NCBI RefSeq assembly: GCF_937890665.1
Contig: NZ_CALADU010000105.1
Span: forward strand, 1 to 41,881
Source: an uncultured Subdoligranulum sp.
GTDB lineage: Bacteria > Bacillota_A > Clostridia > Oscillospirales > Ruminococcaceae
Direction: 5' to 3'
DNA: 41,881 bases
Shown: positions 15,840 through 24,146 of the stretch, in pieces
How positions within the stretch are numbered: position 1 is the first letter of the stretch
How the letters are laid out: every line of letters begins with the position of its first letter
Translations under genes and position numbers: made by a program
Notes under the pieces: model-generated
The model's input: only the letters and a program-made list of their open reading frames with translations
Database searches by the model: none
What the model was told of the DNA's origin: nothing

Positions 15840-17272
15840 TTCCAGTTCCCTCCGTCCTTTTGCAGGCTGTCAAAGTGGAGCTCCCGCCGCAGCAGTTTTC
15901 CGTTCCAAAGATAGTCGGCGTACCAGTCCCGCTCGGCGCCGGTGGTCATCGTGCCCCAGTATTGCAGCCGTCCGCCTTCCAGATCATAGACCCGCAGGTC
16001 CATGCCCCGGCCGTTTTCCCCCGCTACGGTGGGCACGCCGTCCTGAAAGACGGTGTTTTCGTAGGCAAACAGCACCTTGTCCCCGGCTTCGTTCAGCAGG
16101 ACGGTGTCGGGGTTCAGATGATCCTTGTCCTCCATGGTGCCGGCCACCGTGAACTTGCCGTTCTCGGCGCGCAGCAAAGCGATCACCGGCTGGGTGCTGC
16201 TGTACAGGTACTCGTCGATCTGCTGGTCGTAGCCCTCCACCCACAGGACGGCGTCCCGGTCGGTGGTGCGGGGCAGCAGCTTGGCATGGATGTGGGCTGC
16301 CTCCTCCAGCGTGGTCAGTTCCCGGTGGTCGGTGCGGGTCCCCGCCGCGTTGACAAGGTCGGCACAGAGGACGTTCTCCCCGTTCAGATAGAGCAGCAGG
16401 GTGGACCCGTCCGCCATCGACGCCCCCGCCAGTGCCTGCTTAGCATCGGCCGGGCAGTAGAAGGGGGTCAGGCTGCCGTACTCGGTGGAGTTGCAGACCA
16501 CCGGATAGCCCTGTACCATGCCGTCGGTGGGCAGTTGCCTGATCTGATACCGGGTCAGCCCCTGCCCCTTGTCCAGTCCCGGCGCCCGGCCCGCCAGATT
16601 CTGGGTCCAGCAGAGTCCCTTTTCGGCCCCCAGAACAAAGCTCTGGGTGTTGACCGGAAGGTCGGGCCAACTGGTGTCGGCGTCCCCGGACAGGACTTGC
16701 AGCGTATAGTCATTGTAGGAAAAATCGTCCCGGGGGTTTTCCTCCGTGGCGGTGAGGGTAACGTCCTCGGACAGGGAAACGTCACCGGCGTCCAGCCGCA
16801 GTTCGGTGCCGTCGGGCAGCCAGATGGTGTACATCCGGCGCACGGTGTTCACCGTGGTGTTGGCCTGCCGGTTGCCCTCGATGCCAGGACGGTTCACCAC
16901 CGCGTTGGCGTCGGCTTGGTCGCGGGTCTCGGGGGGCAGGGCATAGCTGCGGGTGGGCACCACGCCTGAGGTGTCGTGGACGGCGTCGGGGTCGTCCAGC
17001 CGCAGCTCGGTGTGGAGCACCCCGTCCTGCAAGGTAAAGTGGATGCGGTTCTGGGTGACCGTCCAGCCCAGCGACCCCGACAGGGTAAACCCTTCCAGCG
17101 GGGTGCCGTTGCAAAGCTGGGACCGCAGCGTAAGGCCGATGCCGGTCCAGCCGGTGTGCAGCCAGATGCCGGCGGCGGCCAGCACCGCCACCGAGGCCAC
17201 CGTCAGTACCGCCAGCGCCAGCCCCGGGCGGCGGGTGCGGCCCGGGCCAGGGATGCGTAAGGCTTTGCTCAT
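15836..17272 (-). CDS. Membrane-anchored extracytoplasmic protein, paralogue B
   Basis: I do not recognise the family. The 478 residues have one N-terminal membrane anchor (about 16-38, after a basic segment RTRRPG) and a large, probably extracellular beta-rich body. It is paralogous to the gene upstream. Shared landmarks are GFTLSG near residue 65, YCPADAKQALAGASMADGSTLLLYLNGE, the D-x-V-N-A-A-G-T-R-T-D-H-R-E-L-T block, and TTGAERDW near the end. The gene overlaps both neighbours by 4 bp, so the operon is tightly coupled. A role as an accessory or sensing subunit of the ABC system is inferred only from position. Confidence 0.8.
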
Positions 17273-18708
17273 AGTCCGATCCCTCCATCCTTGGGCAACG
17301 GGTCAAAGGTCAAGTAGCGGGCGCTGCGGTGCAGATTGATGCTGTTGAGGCCGTAGCTGGCAAACCAGTCCCGGTCGGCCCCGGTGGTCAACAGCCCCCG
17401 GTAGGAGGGGCCCGCCCCGTCCAGCGGATAGACTTCCAGCCGCACGCCGTCCTCCGGCTGGGAGCCGTCGTTGGTGGCGGGCAGCGAAGCGTAGTGCCGG
17501 CGACCGATCAGCAGGGCGTTGCCCTCGGCGTTCAGCACTGCGGCGTTCAGCATCCCCGCGTCGTCCCCACCGCCAAAGCGGCTTTCGGGCAGCAGGGTGC
17601 TCAGCGTAAAGTGTCCGTCCTCGGCCCGCAAAGCGGCCAAATAAAGGGTCGCCTGCGGGTCTGATTCATCCCGGTAGTCGTACAGGGTCAGCACCGCATC
17701 CCGGTCATTGGTGCGGTTGTTCAGCGCAGCGCTCAGGCTGCCTGCCGCGGCTATGGTGCCCAGTTCCCGGTGGTCGGTGCGGGTCCCTGCCTCGTTCACC
17801 AGGTCGGCCCAGAGGGTATCCTCACTGTCCAGATAGACCAGCAGGGAAGACCCGTCCGCCATGGCCGCCCCCAGCAGCGCTTTGCTGGCATCCGCGGGGC
17901 AGTAGAAGGCTTCCAGCGAGCCGAAAGGCGTGCTGCCGCAGATCACCGACTGGCCGCTTATCGTTCCGTCGTGGGGCAGGGCGTCCAGCTCGTCCCGGGT
18001 CAGGCCGTTCATCCGGTACAGTCCCGGAGCCATGCCCAAAAAGTCCTCCTGCCAGCACAGACCCACCCCGCCGTCCAGCGCAAAGGGCAGGGGCGCTACC
18101 ATCGAGTCAGGCCAGTCCGCAAAGGTGTCTTCCTCGTAGGTTTCCTGCTCAAAGTCGGACATGGCGTTGGTGGGGGAGTAGCCGTCCTCGATCAGCATGG
18201 CCGATACCGTTGCGGGGGCATCCAGTTCTATGGTATCCACCGCCATTCGTACAAAACGCTCCGTGCCGTCCGGCAGGGAAAGGCTCAGCGTTACGGTGCG
18301 CAGCAGGGTGTTGGTGCGGCTCTCTACCACAAAGGGGGTGCCGTCGCTGTTGCGCTGCCGCACGGTGGCGTTGCGCTCGACCTCGGCCCGGGCCTGCTGC
18401 GGCACCACACAGTTGTAATTGGTATACACCGAAGCCCGCTGCACAAAGGGGGCGCGCTGGTCGTCAAAGACCAGTTCGGTGTCCAGATACCCGTCATGGA
18501 GGGAAAAATGCAGGCTGTCATACAGGCCGTCCCAGTTGATCCGCCCATTGAGGGTGAACCCCCGCAGGGCGGCGGCGTCCCCGCTCTGGTCGATGAGTTG
18601 GCAGTCCATGGCCCGCCAGCCCCGGTGGAACCAGACCGTGGCAGCCAGCCAGACGGCCAGCGCCAGAATCGCCAAAAGGGCAAATCCGCGGCGAAATCCT
18701 TTGGTCAT
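17269..18708 (-). CDS. Membrane-anchored extracytoplasmic protein, paralogue A
   Basis: This unrecognised 479-residue protein has a single N-terminal membrane helix (about 8-26) and an extracytoplasmic body. It matches its downstream neighbour along the whole length. Examples are GFTLNGRINW, YCPADASKALLGAAMADGSSLLVYLDSE, NEAGTRTDHREL and LTTGADRDWFASYG. I chose ATG 18708 because AAAGGAGGGG precedes it; the open frame extends far upstream but overlaps the permease gene in another frame. It follows the permease by 14 bp. Tandem duplication with clear divergence suggests two related but distinct roles, such as two ligands or a heterodimer. Confidence 0.8.
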   Translation of the reverse strand: MTKGFRRGFALLAILALAVWLAATVWFHRGWRAMDCQLIDQSGDAAALRGFTLNGRINWDGLYDSLHFSLHDGYLDTELVFDDQRAPFVQRASVYTNYNCVVPQQARAEVERNATVRQRNSDGTPFVVESRTNTLLRTVTLSLSLPDGTERFVRMAVDTIELDAPATVSAMLIEDGYSPTNAMSDFEQETYEEDTFADWPDSMVAPLPFALDGGVGLCWQEDFLGMAPGLYRMNGLTRDELDALPHDGTISGQSVICGSTPFGSLEAFYCPADASKALLGAAMADGSSLLVYLDSEDTLWADLVNEAGTRTDHRELGTIAAAGSLSAALNNRTNDRDAVLTLYDYRDESDPQATLYLAALRAEDGHFTLSTLLPESRFGGGDDAGMLNAAVLNAEGNALLIGRRHYASLPATNDGSQPEDGVRLEVYPLDGAGPSYRGLLTTGADRDWFASYGLNSINLHRSARYLTFDPLPKDGGIGL

Positions 18709-18722
18709 ACACCCCCCTCCTT

Positions 18723-19505
18723 TCAGGCCGGTTCGGCGCGGCGGATGGCCCGCAGCGCCCACACAAGGCTGACCAGCACCAGCACCACCAGCACAGGCAC
18801 CACCCGGACGAAATCCTCTACCAGAGCCTCGTTGATGCCGTAGAGGGCAAGGTACTGTTCGTCGTGGAAGAGCACCCCGCAGCAGACGGCACAGATCACC
18901 CCAATGACCACCGCCACGCCCCGGCGCCAGCCCCGGTGGAGCCGCACACAGATCAGCAGCAGGGCAGAGGCCAGCCAGGTGACCACCAGCAGCACCAGCT
19001 GCAGGGGACGGCGGGGCAGCAGCCAGTAGAGATCCCCGTTGAGGAGGAGCTGCTCGTAGAGATTCTGGGCGGGCATGGACATGCCGAACCGCTCCAGCGC
19101 CCGGGCGCTTTCCATGGCCTGCACCGGGAAAAAGTAGAGAATGTACAGCACGAACTGCAAGGCTACCACCCCCAACTGCAACACGGCGGCGGTCAGCACC
19201 TGGGCAGCCAAGCGCAGGGCAGGAGAAATAGGCAGCGTCAGCCAAGTATAGCTGCATTTGGCCCGCTTATGGTCCGACACGGCGGGCCCGGCCAAAAAGC
19301 CGGCCAGCAAAAAGACCACGCCAAAGACCTGAAACTGCAGCCCGCTTTGGTAATAGGTGGCCAGTCCCATGCCCAGTTGGTCGGGGCGGCTGGCCTCAAA
19401 GAGCAGCACTGCCAGTTGCTCCACGGCAAACACCGCGCAGAGGATCCCGTAGGACCGGCGGGCCAGCCGCCAGTTCCATCCGGCCAAAGATAACATCGCT
19501 TTCAT
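18723..19505 (-). CDS. ABC-2-type transporter permease
   Basis: This is a 260-residue membrane protein with six hydrophobic helices. The layout is the usual ABC-2 one: an N-terminal helix after LAGWNWRLARRSYGI, a cytoplasmic segment VSDHKRAKCSYTWLTLPIS, then four further helices. ATG 19505 is chosen because AAAGGAG precedes it and the upstream in-frame part crosses the candidate operator. It would pair with the ATPase at 15108-15839, and only one permease is visible, so a homodimer is expected. It follows the GntR gene after 65 bp containing a palindrome. The exported substrate is unknown. Confidence 0.85.
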   Translation of the reverse strand: MKAMLSLAGWNWRLARRSYGILCAVFAVEQLAVLLFEASRPDQLGMGLATYYQSGLQFQVFGVVFLLAGFLAGPAVSDHKRAKCSYTWLTLPISPALRLAAQVLTAAVLQLGVVALQFVLYILYFFPVQAMESARALERFGMSMPAQNLYEQLLLNGDLYWLLPRRPLQLVLLVVTWLASALLLICVRLHRGWRRGVAVVIGVICAVCCGVLFHDEQYLALYGINEALVEDFVRVVPVLVVLVLVSLVWALRAIRRAEPA

Positions 19506-19530
19506 ACGCACACTCCTTTGTTTTGCAGTT

Positions 19531-19554
19531 GGTGTATTACTGTATTGGTACACC
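19531..19554. promoter_or_regulatory. Candidate GntR operator before the permease
   Basis: GGTGTA-N12-TACACC, a 6-bp inverted repeat containing TGTATTA, which also occurs in the operator at 19978-19997. It lies 25 bp before the permease start codon. Confidence 0.5.
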
Positions 19555-19570
19555 TGCCGCGAAAAAAAAT

Positions 19571-19948
19571 TCACTCGTCGCCCCACAGTTCGCTGACCAA
19601 GGCGATGACCTTTTTGTAGCTGAGCTGGTTTTGCTTGGCTTCTTCCACAAAGCGTTCCACCAAGCCCCGGGTCAGCTCTTCCTCAATGGCGTCCCGCAGC
19701 CCGGGCGTCAGCCGCACCACGCTGCCGTTGTTGCCGTCGGTGTAGATGTAGCCTTCCTCGGTCATCAAGCGGTAGGCTTTCTGGGCGGTGTTGGGGTTGA
19801 TGCCGGTTTGGGCTGCCAACTCCCGCCGGCTGGGTATGGCGTCGCCATCCTGTACGGTCCCCAGCAAAATCTGCCGCTTTAGGTGCTCTGCAATCTGTTG
19901 GTAGACGGGCGCGCGGTCATGAAACTGCAGCCCGCTGAAACTGACCAT
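19571..19948 (-). CDS. GntR-family regulator, YtrA type
   Basis: This 125-residue protein has a winged HTH (about 13-75: PVYQQIAEHLKRQILLGTVQDGDAIPSRRELAAQTGINPNTAQKAYRLMTEEGYIYT). A short C-terminal helical tail replaces an effector domain, which is the YtrA subfamily layout. Members usually repress an adjacent ABC transporter operon and respond to cell-envelope antibiotics. It is the first gene of the ABC operon to its left and has a consensus promoter with an overlapping palindrome, so autoregulation is likely. ATG 19948 has GGGGA upstream. The inducing signal is unknown. Confidence 0.92.
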   Translation of the reverse strand: MVSFSGLQFHDRAPVYQQIAEHLKRQILLGTVQDGDAIPSRRELAAQTGINPNTAQKAYRLMTEEGYIYTDGNNGSVVRLTPGLRDAIEEELTRGLVERFVEEAKQNQLSYKKVIALVSELWGDE

Positions 19949-19977
19949 CCAATCCCCTGCCTTTCCTTGGATTTTGC

Positions 19978-19997
19978 TGTATTATACCCGTAATACA
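19978..19997. promoter_or_regulatory. Candidate GntR operator over the promoter -10
   Basis: TGTATTA-N6-TAATACA, a perfect 7-bp inverted repeat that covers the -10 and part of the spacer of the gntR promoter. Bound regulator would block RNA polymerase. Confidence 0.65.
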
Positions 19998-20010
19998 CAT
20001 AGGCTGTCAA
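19981..20010 (-). promoter_or_regulatory. Consensus sigma-A promoter of the GntR-ABC operon
   Basis: Minus-strand TTGACA (20010-20005), 18-bp spacer, TATAAT (19986-19981). Both hexamers are perfect, implying strong transcription that needs repression. Confidence 0.85.
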
Positions 20011-20037
20011 GAGGGTTTCCACAAAATCAACACAGGA

Positions 20038-20071
20038 TTTTCAGCTTCTTTTCAGTTTTGCGGCGTACACT
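20038..20071 (+). promoter_or_regulatory. Response-regulator direct-repeat box and promoter, copy 1
   Basis: TTTCAG occurs twice with an 11-bp period (20039-20044 and 20050-20055). A 10-bp gap then leads to the -10-like TACACT (20066-20071). The -35 position is taken by the repeats, as in PhoB-type activated promoters. The same arrangement recurs at 22095-22127. Confidence 0.65.
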
Positions 20072-20107
20072 ATTGTATACAAGACAAAATTCCCGGAGGT
20101 GTGTAAG

Positions 20108-20782
20108 GTGCGGGTATTGATCGTGGAAGACGAGACCCTGTTGGCCCAATCGCTGCAAACCTTGTTGCAGCGCAAAGGGTTTGAGGTGGAGGTTGCCTAT
20201 GACGGCAACACCGGGGCCGACTACGCCGACACCGGCATCTACGATCTGTTGATTCTGGATGTGATGATGCCGGGGCTGAACGGCTACGAGCTGGCGCGCC
20301 ATGTGCGGCAGCGGCACAGCGCGGTGCCCATCCTGATGCTGACGGCCAAATCCGACCTGCCGGACCGCATCGAGGGGCTGAACGCCGGGGCGGACTACTA
20401 CCTGACCAAGCCCTTTGATATTGTGGAGCTGCTGGCCTGCATCCGGGCGCTGCTGCGGCGGCAGGGCGGGCAGGTGGACTTGCTGCGTTTCGGGGATGCC
20501 TCGCTGGATCTGGCGGGGGGCAAGCTCTGCTGCGGGGACAAAAGCGTGCGCCTTTCGGCCAAGGAGTTTGACGTCATGCGGCTGCTGATGCAGGCGGGGG
20601 GCGGCAACATCCCCAAGGAGGTCATCCTGACCCACGTGTGGGGCTTTGACTCCGACGCGGTGGAAAACAATGTGGAGGTGTATGTAGGATTTTTGCGCAA
20701 AAAGCTGAAAAGTTTAGGGCCCCGGGTGCAAATCGCGGCGGTGCGGCGGATGGGCTACCATCTGGAGGCGGCAGCGCCATGA
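20108..20782 (+). CDS. OmpR/PhoB-family response regulator
   Basis: This is the output protein of a two-component system. The receiver domain (1-120) has the acidic pocket ED (7-8), phosphoacceptor D51 in LLILDVMMPG, and the conserved LTAKS lysine. The C-terminal winged helix (about 130-224) contains LSAKEFDVMRLLMQAGGGNIPKEVILTHVWGFD and ends NNVEVYVGFLRKKLK. I chose GTG 20108 because GGAGG (20095-20099) is 8 bases upstream and relatives begin MRVLIVEDE; the in-frame GTG at 20099 overlaps that site. The gene overlaps the kinase by 4 bp. A direct-repeat box before it suggests autoregulation. Confidence 0.95.
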   Translation: MRVLIVEDETLLAQSLQTLLQRKGFEVEVAYDGNTGADYADTGIYDLLILDVMMPGLNGYELARHVRQRHSAVPILMLTAKSDLPDRIEGLNAGADYYLTKPFDIVELLACIRALLRRQGGQVDLLRFGDASLDLAGGKLCCGDKSVRLSAKEFDVMRLLMQAGGGNIPKEVILTHVWGFDSDAVENNVEVYVGFLRKKLKSLGPRVQIAAVRRMGYHLEAAAP

Positions 20783-21987
20783 TCCGGCGGCTGCGCATCA
20801 AATTTGTCTGCATTACCATGAGCATCGTCACGGTGATCTTGCTGGGGGTGCTGGTGGCGGTGCTGGGGCTGACCCGGGCCAGTTTGGAGCGGGAAAGTCT
20901 GGACGCCATGCACCGCATTGCCATGAACCCGCTGCCGCTGCAATCCCCCAACGAGGAAATCGACGGGATGCGGCTGCCCTACTTTGTGCTGGAAGTGGCC
21001 GAGGACGGCACGGTGCAGACCGTAGCCGGGGGCTACTATGACCTGTCGGACACTGCCTTTTTGCAGCAGGCCGCCGACGAGGCCCGGCAAAGCAGCGAAC
21101 TCAGCGGCGTGCTGCCCCACTACAACCTGCAATTTTTGCGGGTAGAGACCCCGCGCCACAGCTACATCGTGTTTGCCGACCTTTCCAACGAGAAGCAGAC
21201 CCTCAACGGGCTGCTGCGCAGTTGCCTGCTCATCTGCGGGGCGGCGTTCGGGGTGTTTTTGGTGCTCAGCACCCTGTTGGCCCGGTGGGCGGTGCGCCCC
21301 GTCGAGCGGGCATGGATCCAGCAAAAGCAGTTTGTGGCCGATGCCAGCCATGAGCTGAAAACCCCGCTGACCGTGATCTTGACCGACGCGGAACTGCTTT
21401 GTGCGCCGGACGGCACCCCGGCCGAAAAGGCCCAACTGTCCCAGAATATGCTCACGGTGTCCCGGCAGATGCGGGACTTGGTCGAGCGGCTGCTGGAACT
21501 GGCGCGGGTGGACCAAGGCCTGCCCCAGACCGCCCACACCCGCATCGATTGGAGCGATGCCGTCACCGAGGCCACGCTGCCCTTTGAACCCCTCTATTAC
21601 GAAAAAGGGCTGGGGCTGGACACCAACATCGAACCGGGGCTGATGGTGCGGGGGGATGCCGCCCAACTGCAGCAGTTGACCGGCATTTTGCTGGACAATG
21701 CCCAAAAATATGCCGACCCCGGCGGCACCATCCACTTGGCGCTCTGCCGCAGCGGGCAGCGGCGGGCGGTACTGGCGGTGACCAACTGCGGCGCCCCCAT
21801 TGCCCCGCAGGACCTGCACAACATCTTTAAGCGGTTTTACCGGGCGGACCCCGCCCACCGGCGGGACGGCAGCTGCGGGCTGGGGCTGGCCATTGCCCAG
21901 GGCATCGTCACCCAGCACGGCGGCCGTATCTGGGCCACCAGCGAAAACGGCGTCAACACCTTTTATGTGGCCCTTAAAACGCTGTAA
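20779..21987 (+). CDS. Sensor histidine kinase
   Basis: This is the membrane partner of the response regulator encoded just upstream. Helix 1 (about 9-31) and helix 2 (about 146-168) bracket an extracellular sensor of roughly 115 residues. The phosphoacceptor H191 is in DASHELKTPLT. The ATPase domain has LDNAQKYAD (N box), IFKRFYRAD (F box) and GSCGLGLAIAQGIV (G2 box). Only about 15 residues separate helix 2 from the H-box helix, so there is no normal HAMP domain. The ligand is unknown. The ABC system downstream is the likely target. Confidence 0.94.
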   Translation: MIRRLRIKFVCITMSIVTVILLGVLVAVLGLTRASLERESLDAMHRIAMNPLPLQSPNEEIDGMRLPYFVLEVAEDGTVQTVAGGYYDLSDTAFLQQAADEARQSSELSGVLPHYNLQFLRVETPRHSYIVFADLSNEKQTLNGLLRSCLLICGAAFGVFLVLSTLLARWAVRPVERAWIQQKQFVADASHELKTPLTVILTDAELLCAPDGTPAEKAQLSQNMLTVSRQMRDLVERLLELARVDQGLPQTAHTRIDWSDAVTEATLPFEPLYYEKGLGLDTNIEPGLMVRGDAAQLQQLTGILLDNAQKYADPGGTIHLALCRSGQRRAVLAVTNCGAPIAPQDLHNIFKRFYRADPAHRRDGSCGLGLAIAQGIVTQHGGRIWATSENGVNTFYVALKTL

Positions 21988-22037
21988 AACGGCGGGGAAT
22001 GCTGACGAATCCGGCCATCCCCGAGGGAAACGGGAAG

Positions 22038-22067
22038 AAAAAGGAGCGGCTTTGCCGCTCCTTTTTT
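22038..22067 (+). terminator. Intrinsic terminator of the two-component operon
   Basis: Stem AAGGAGCGGC/GCCGCTCCTT with a TTT loop is followed by a T run (22061-22067). It separates the two-component genes from the ABC operon, which has its own promoter. Confidence 0.92.
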
Positions 22068-22094
22068 CGGAATTTTCACAAATGGGCCGGGCTT

Positions 22095-22127
22095 TTTCAG
22101 CTTCGTTTCAGCATGGGGTGGTAGAGT
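22095..22127 (+). promoter_or_regulatory. Response-regulator direct-repeat box and promoter, copy 2
   Basis: TTTCAG at 22095-22100 and 22106-22111 (11-bp period), a 10-bp gap, then TAGAGT (22122-22127). Sequence and spacing match the copy at 20038-20071, including TTTTCAGCTTC and the following TATT. Confidence 0.65.
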
Positions 22128-22156
22128 ATTCCCCATGAAACAGGGAGGTATCTGCA

Positions 22157-23299
22157 ATGATCACAGTTGAACACCTGACCAAGCGGTATGGTGACGTCAC
22201 GGCGGTGGAGGACATCTCCTTCACCATCGAGGACGGCCATATCTACGGCTTTCTCGGGCCAAACGGCGCGGGCAAGTCCACCACAATGAACATCATGACC
22301 GGGTGTCTGGCCGCCACCAGCGGCGAAGTGAAGATCGACGGGTACGATATCTTTGAGCAGGCGCGCCAAGCCAAGCAGCTCATCGGCTACCTGCCCGAGA
22401 TCCCGCCGCTCTACACCGACGAAACACCGGAGGAATACCTGCGTTTTGTGGCCGAGGCCAAAGGCCTGCCCAAGCGGTCCATTGCCGCCGAGGTTGCCCG
22501 GGTCATGGAGGAAACCCGTCTGACCGAGATGGGGGACCGGTTGATCCGCAACCTGTCCAAAGGCTACCGCCAGCGGGTGGGGATCGCGCAGGCTCTGCTG
22601 GGCAATCCCCGGTACATCATCCTCGACGAACCCACGGTGGGCCTTGACCCCTTGCAGATCATCGAGATTCGAGATCTGATCCGGGAGCTGGGGGAAAAAC
22701 ACACCGTCATCCTCAGTTCCCACATCCTCAGCGAGGTACAGGCCATCTGCGAAAGTGTGCTCATCATCGCCCACGGCAAGCTGGTGGCCTTTGACACGCC
22801 CCAGAATCTGGAGCGGACGCTGGCGGCCAACAACCGGCTGCTGCTGACGGCGGAAACCGACGAAGCCGGCCTGCGGGCCATTCTGGACGGACAGCCGGTG
22901 GTGGACAGCTACACGGTGGACGGGGTGGAGTACCCCCAGCCGGCCCAACCGGCGCAGGCCCCCGAAGCCCCCGCCATCCCGGAGGAAGCCGAAGCCCCCG
23001 ACGAGCCCGAAGCCGCCGCACCGGACGCCGAGGATGCCGAGGTACTCTCGGCCCCCGAATCGCTGCCTGACGCGGCGCAGCTTGTCCCGTCGGCGCCGGA
23101 GGCCCTCTGCAAAGCCACGGTAACGCTGGCAGGGGACCCCGCCGTTGCCTGCCGCACCCTCTTCTTCGCCTTTGCGCAGGCGGGGTGCGCCTTGGTGCAG
23201 ATGACCCCCATCAAGGCGGATCTGGAGAATATCTTTATCGAATTGACCGAGGACGAACCGTCCGGAAAGGAGGCGCCGGACCATGAAAGCGGTGTTTAA
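22157..23299 (+). CDS. ABC transporter ATP-binding protein, GldA-like, with acidic linker
   Basis: This is the ATPase of an ABC-2 export system. Walker A is GPNGAGKSTT, the signature is LSKGYRQRVGIAQAL, and Walker B is YIILDEPTVGLDP. These lie in the first 220 residues. About residues 240-255 begin a C-terminal regulatory domain. It is interrupted at about 255-315 by a Pro/Ala/Glu/Asp-rich low-complexity segment, after which the domain resumes (KATVTLAGDPAVACRTLFFAFAQAGCALVQMTPIKADLENIFIEL). GGGAGG precedes ATG 22157. The permease gene overlaps by 17 bp. The extra segment makes it longer (380 aa) than the usual 300-320. Likely under the response regulator via 22095-22127. Confidence 0.95.
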   Translation: MITVEHLTKRYGDVTAVEDISFTIEDGHIYGFLGPNGAGKSTTMNIMTGCLAATSGEVKIDGYDIFEQARQAKQLIGYLPEIPPLYTDETPEEYLRFVAEAKGLPKRSIAAEVARVMEETRLTEMGDRLIRNLSKGYRQRVGIAQALLGNPRYIILDEPTVGLDPLQIIEIRDLIRELGEKHTVILSSHILSEVQAICESVLIIAHGKLVAFDTPQNLERTLAANNRLLLTAETDEAGLRAILDGQPVVDSYTVDGVEYPQPAQPAQAPEAPAIPEEAEAPDEPEAAAPDAEDAEVLSAPESLPDAAQLVPSAPEALCKATVTLAGDPAVACRTLFFAFAQAGCALVQMTPIKADLENIFIELTEDEPSGKEAPDHESGV

Positions 23300-24146
23300 A
23301 CACGAGATCGGCCTATACTACCACAGCATGCTGGCCTATGTGTTCGGGGCGTTTTTGTTGGACTTTATCGGCATCGGCGCCATGATGTACAACATCAACA
23401 GCGCCGTGGCCAACTTTGAGTATGCCTTGGGGACCTTCTGCATCGGGTTTGTGGCGCTGGTGCCCATCCTGACCATGCGGGTCATGGCCGAGGAGAAAAA
23501 GCAGAAAACCGACCAGCTTCTCTCGCTGCTGCCCATCACCGGGGTGGACATCGTGCTGGGCAAATACTTTGCCATGGCGGTGGTCTTTGTGACCCCCATG
23601 CTGGTGGCCTGCGTCTATCCCTTCATCTTCTCCTTCTACGGTGATGTCTACCTGCCCACCTCCTACGGGGCGCTCTTCGCCTTCATCTGTCTGGGGCTGG
23701 CCCTCACCGCCATCGGCATGTTCATCTCCTCCTTGACCGAATCTCAGGGCATGGCGGCAGGCCTCTGCGTGGTGGTCATGCTCTTCTGCTATTACAGCGC
23801 CTCGCTGGCGGATTATATCTCCTCCACGGCCTTCAACGTGGCCGCGCTGCTGGTGCTTTCGGCGCTGATGGCCATGCTGGTCCGCCGCCTGACCCGTTCC
23901 GATGTGGCAGGCCTCATCATTCTGGCGCTCTGTGTGGCGGCGGTGGTCATCACCTGGCTGGTCAGCCCCACCTCGCTGGAAACGCTGATCCCCGACCTGA
24001 TGAACCAGCTATCGCTGTTTGAGCGGTTCTACACCTTCGTCAACGGGGTGTTCGATGTGACCGCCATCATCTACTACATCAGCGTAGCGGTCTTCTTTCT
24101 GTTCCTCTGCGTGCAATCTTGGGAGAAAAAGAGGTATAACGGATGA
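23283..24146 (+). CDS. ABC-2 permease, GldF-like
   Basis: This is the membrane channel subunit for the ATPase just upstream. The 287 residues have about seven hydrophobic segments. The cytoplasmic segment MRVMAEEKKQKTDQLLSLLPITGVDIVLGKYFA between the first helices is the ABC-2 family hallmark. AAAGGAGG precedes ATG 23283, inside the end of the ATPase gene. Its stop overlaps the GldG-like gene by 4 bp. GldA/GldF/GldG-like systems are best known from Bacteroidetes gliding motility. In Firmicutes the same set occurs without motility genes, and the substrate is not established. Confidence 0.92.
   Translation: MKAVFKHEIGLYYHSMLAYVFGAFLLDFIGIGAMMYNINSAVANFEYALGTFCIGFVALVPILTMRVMAEEKKQKTDQLLSLLPITGVDIVLGKYFAMAVVFVTPMLVACVYPFIFSFYGDVYLPTSYGALFAFICLGLALTAIGMFISSLTESQGMAAGLCVVVMLFCYYSASLADYISSTAFNVAALLVLSALMAMLVRRLTRSDVAGLIILALCVAAVVITWLVSPTSLETLIPDLMNQLSLFERFYTFVNGVFDVTAIIYYISVAVFFLFLCVQSWEKKRYNG

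Noticed and set aside
20099..20107. GTG 20099 as response regulator start
   Set aside because: The codon overlaps the GGAGG ribosome site; GTG 20108 has correct spacing and gives the usual MRVLIVEDE start.
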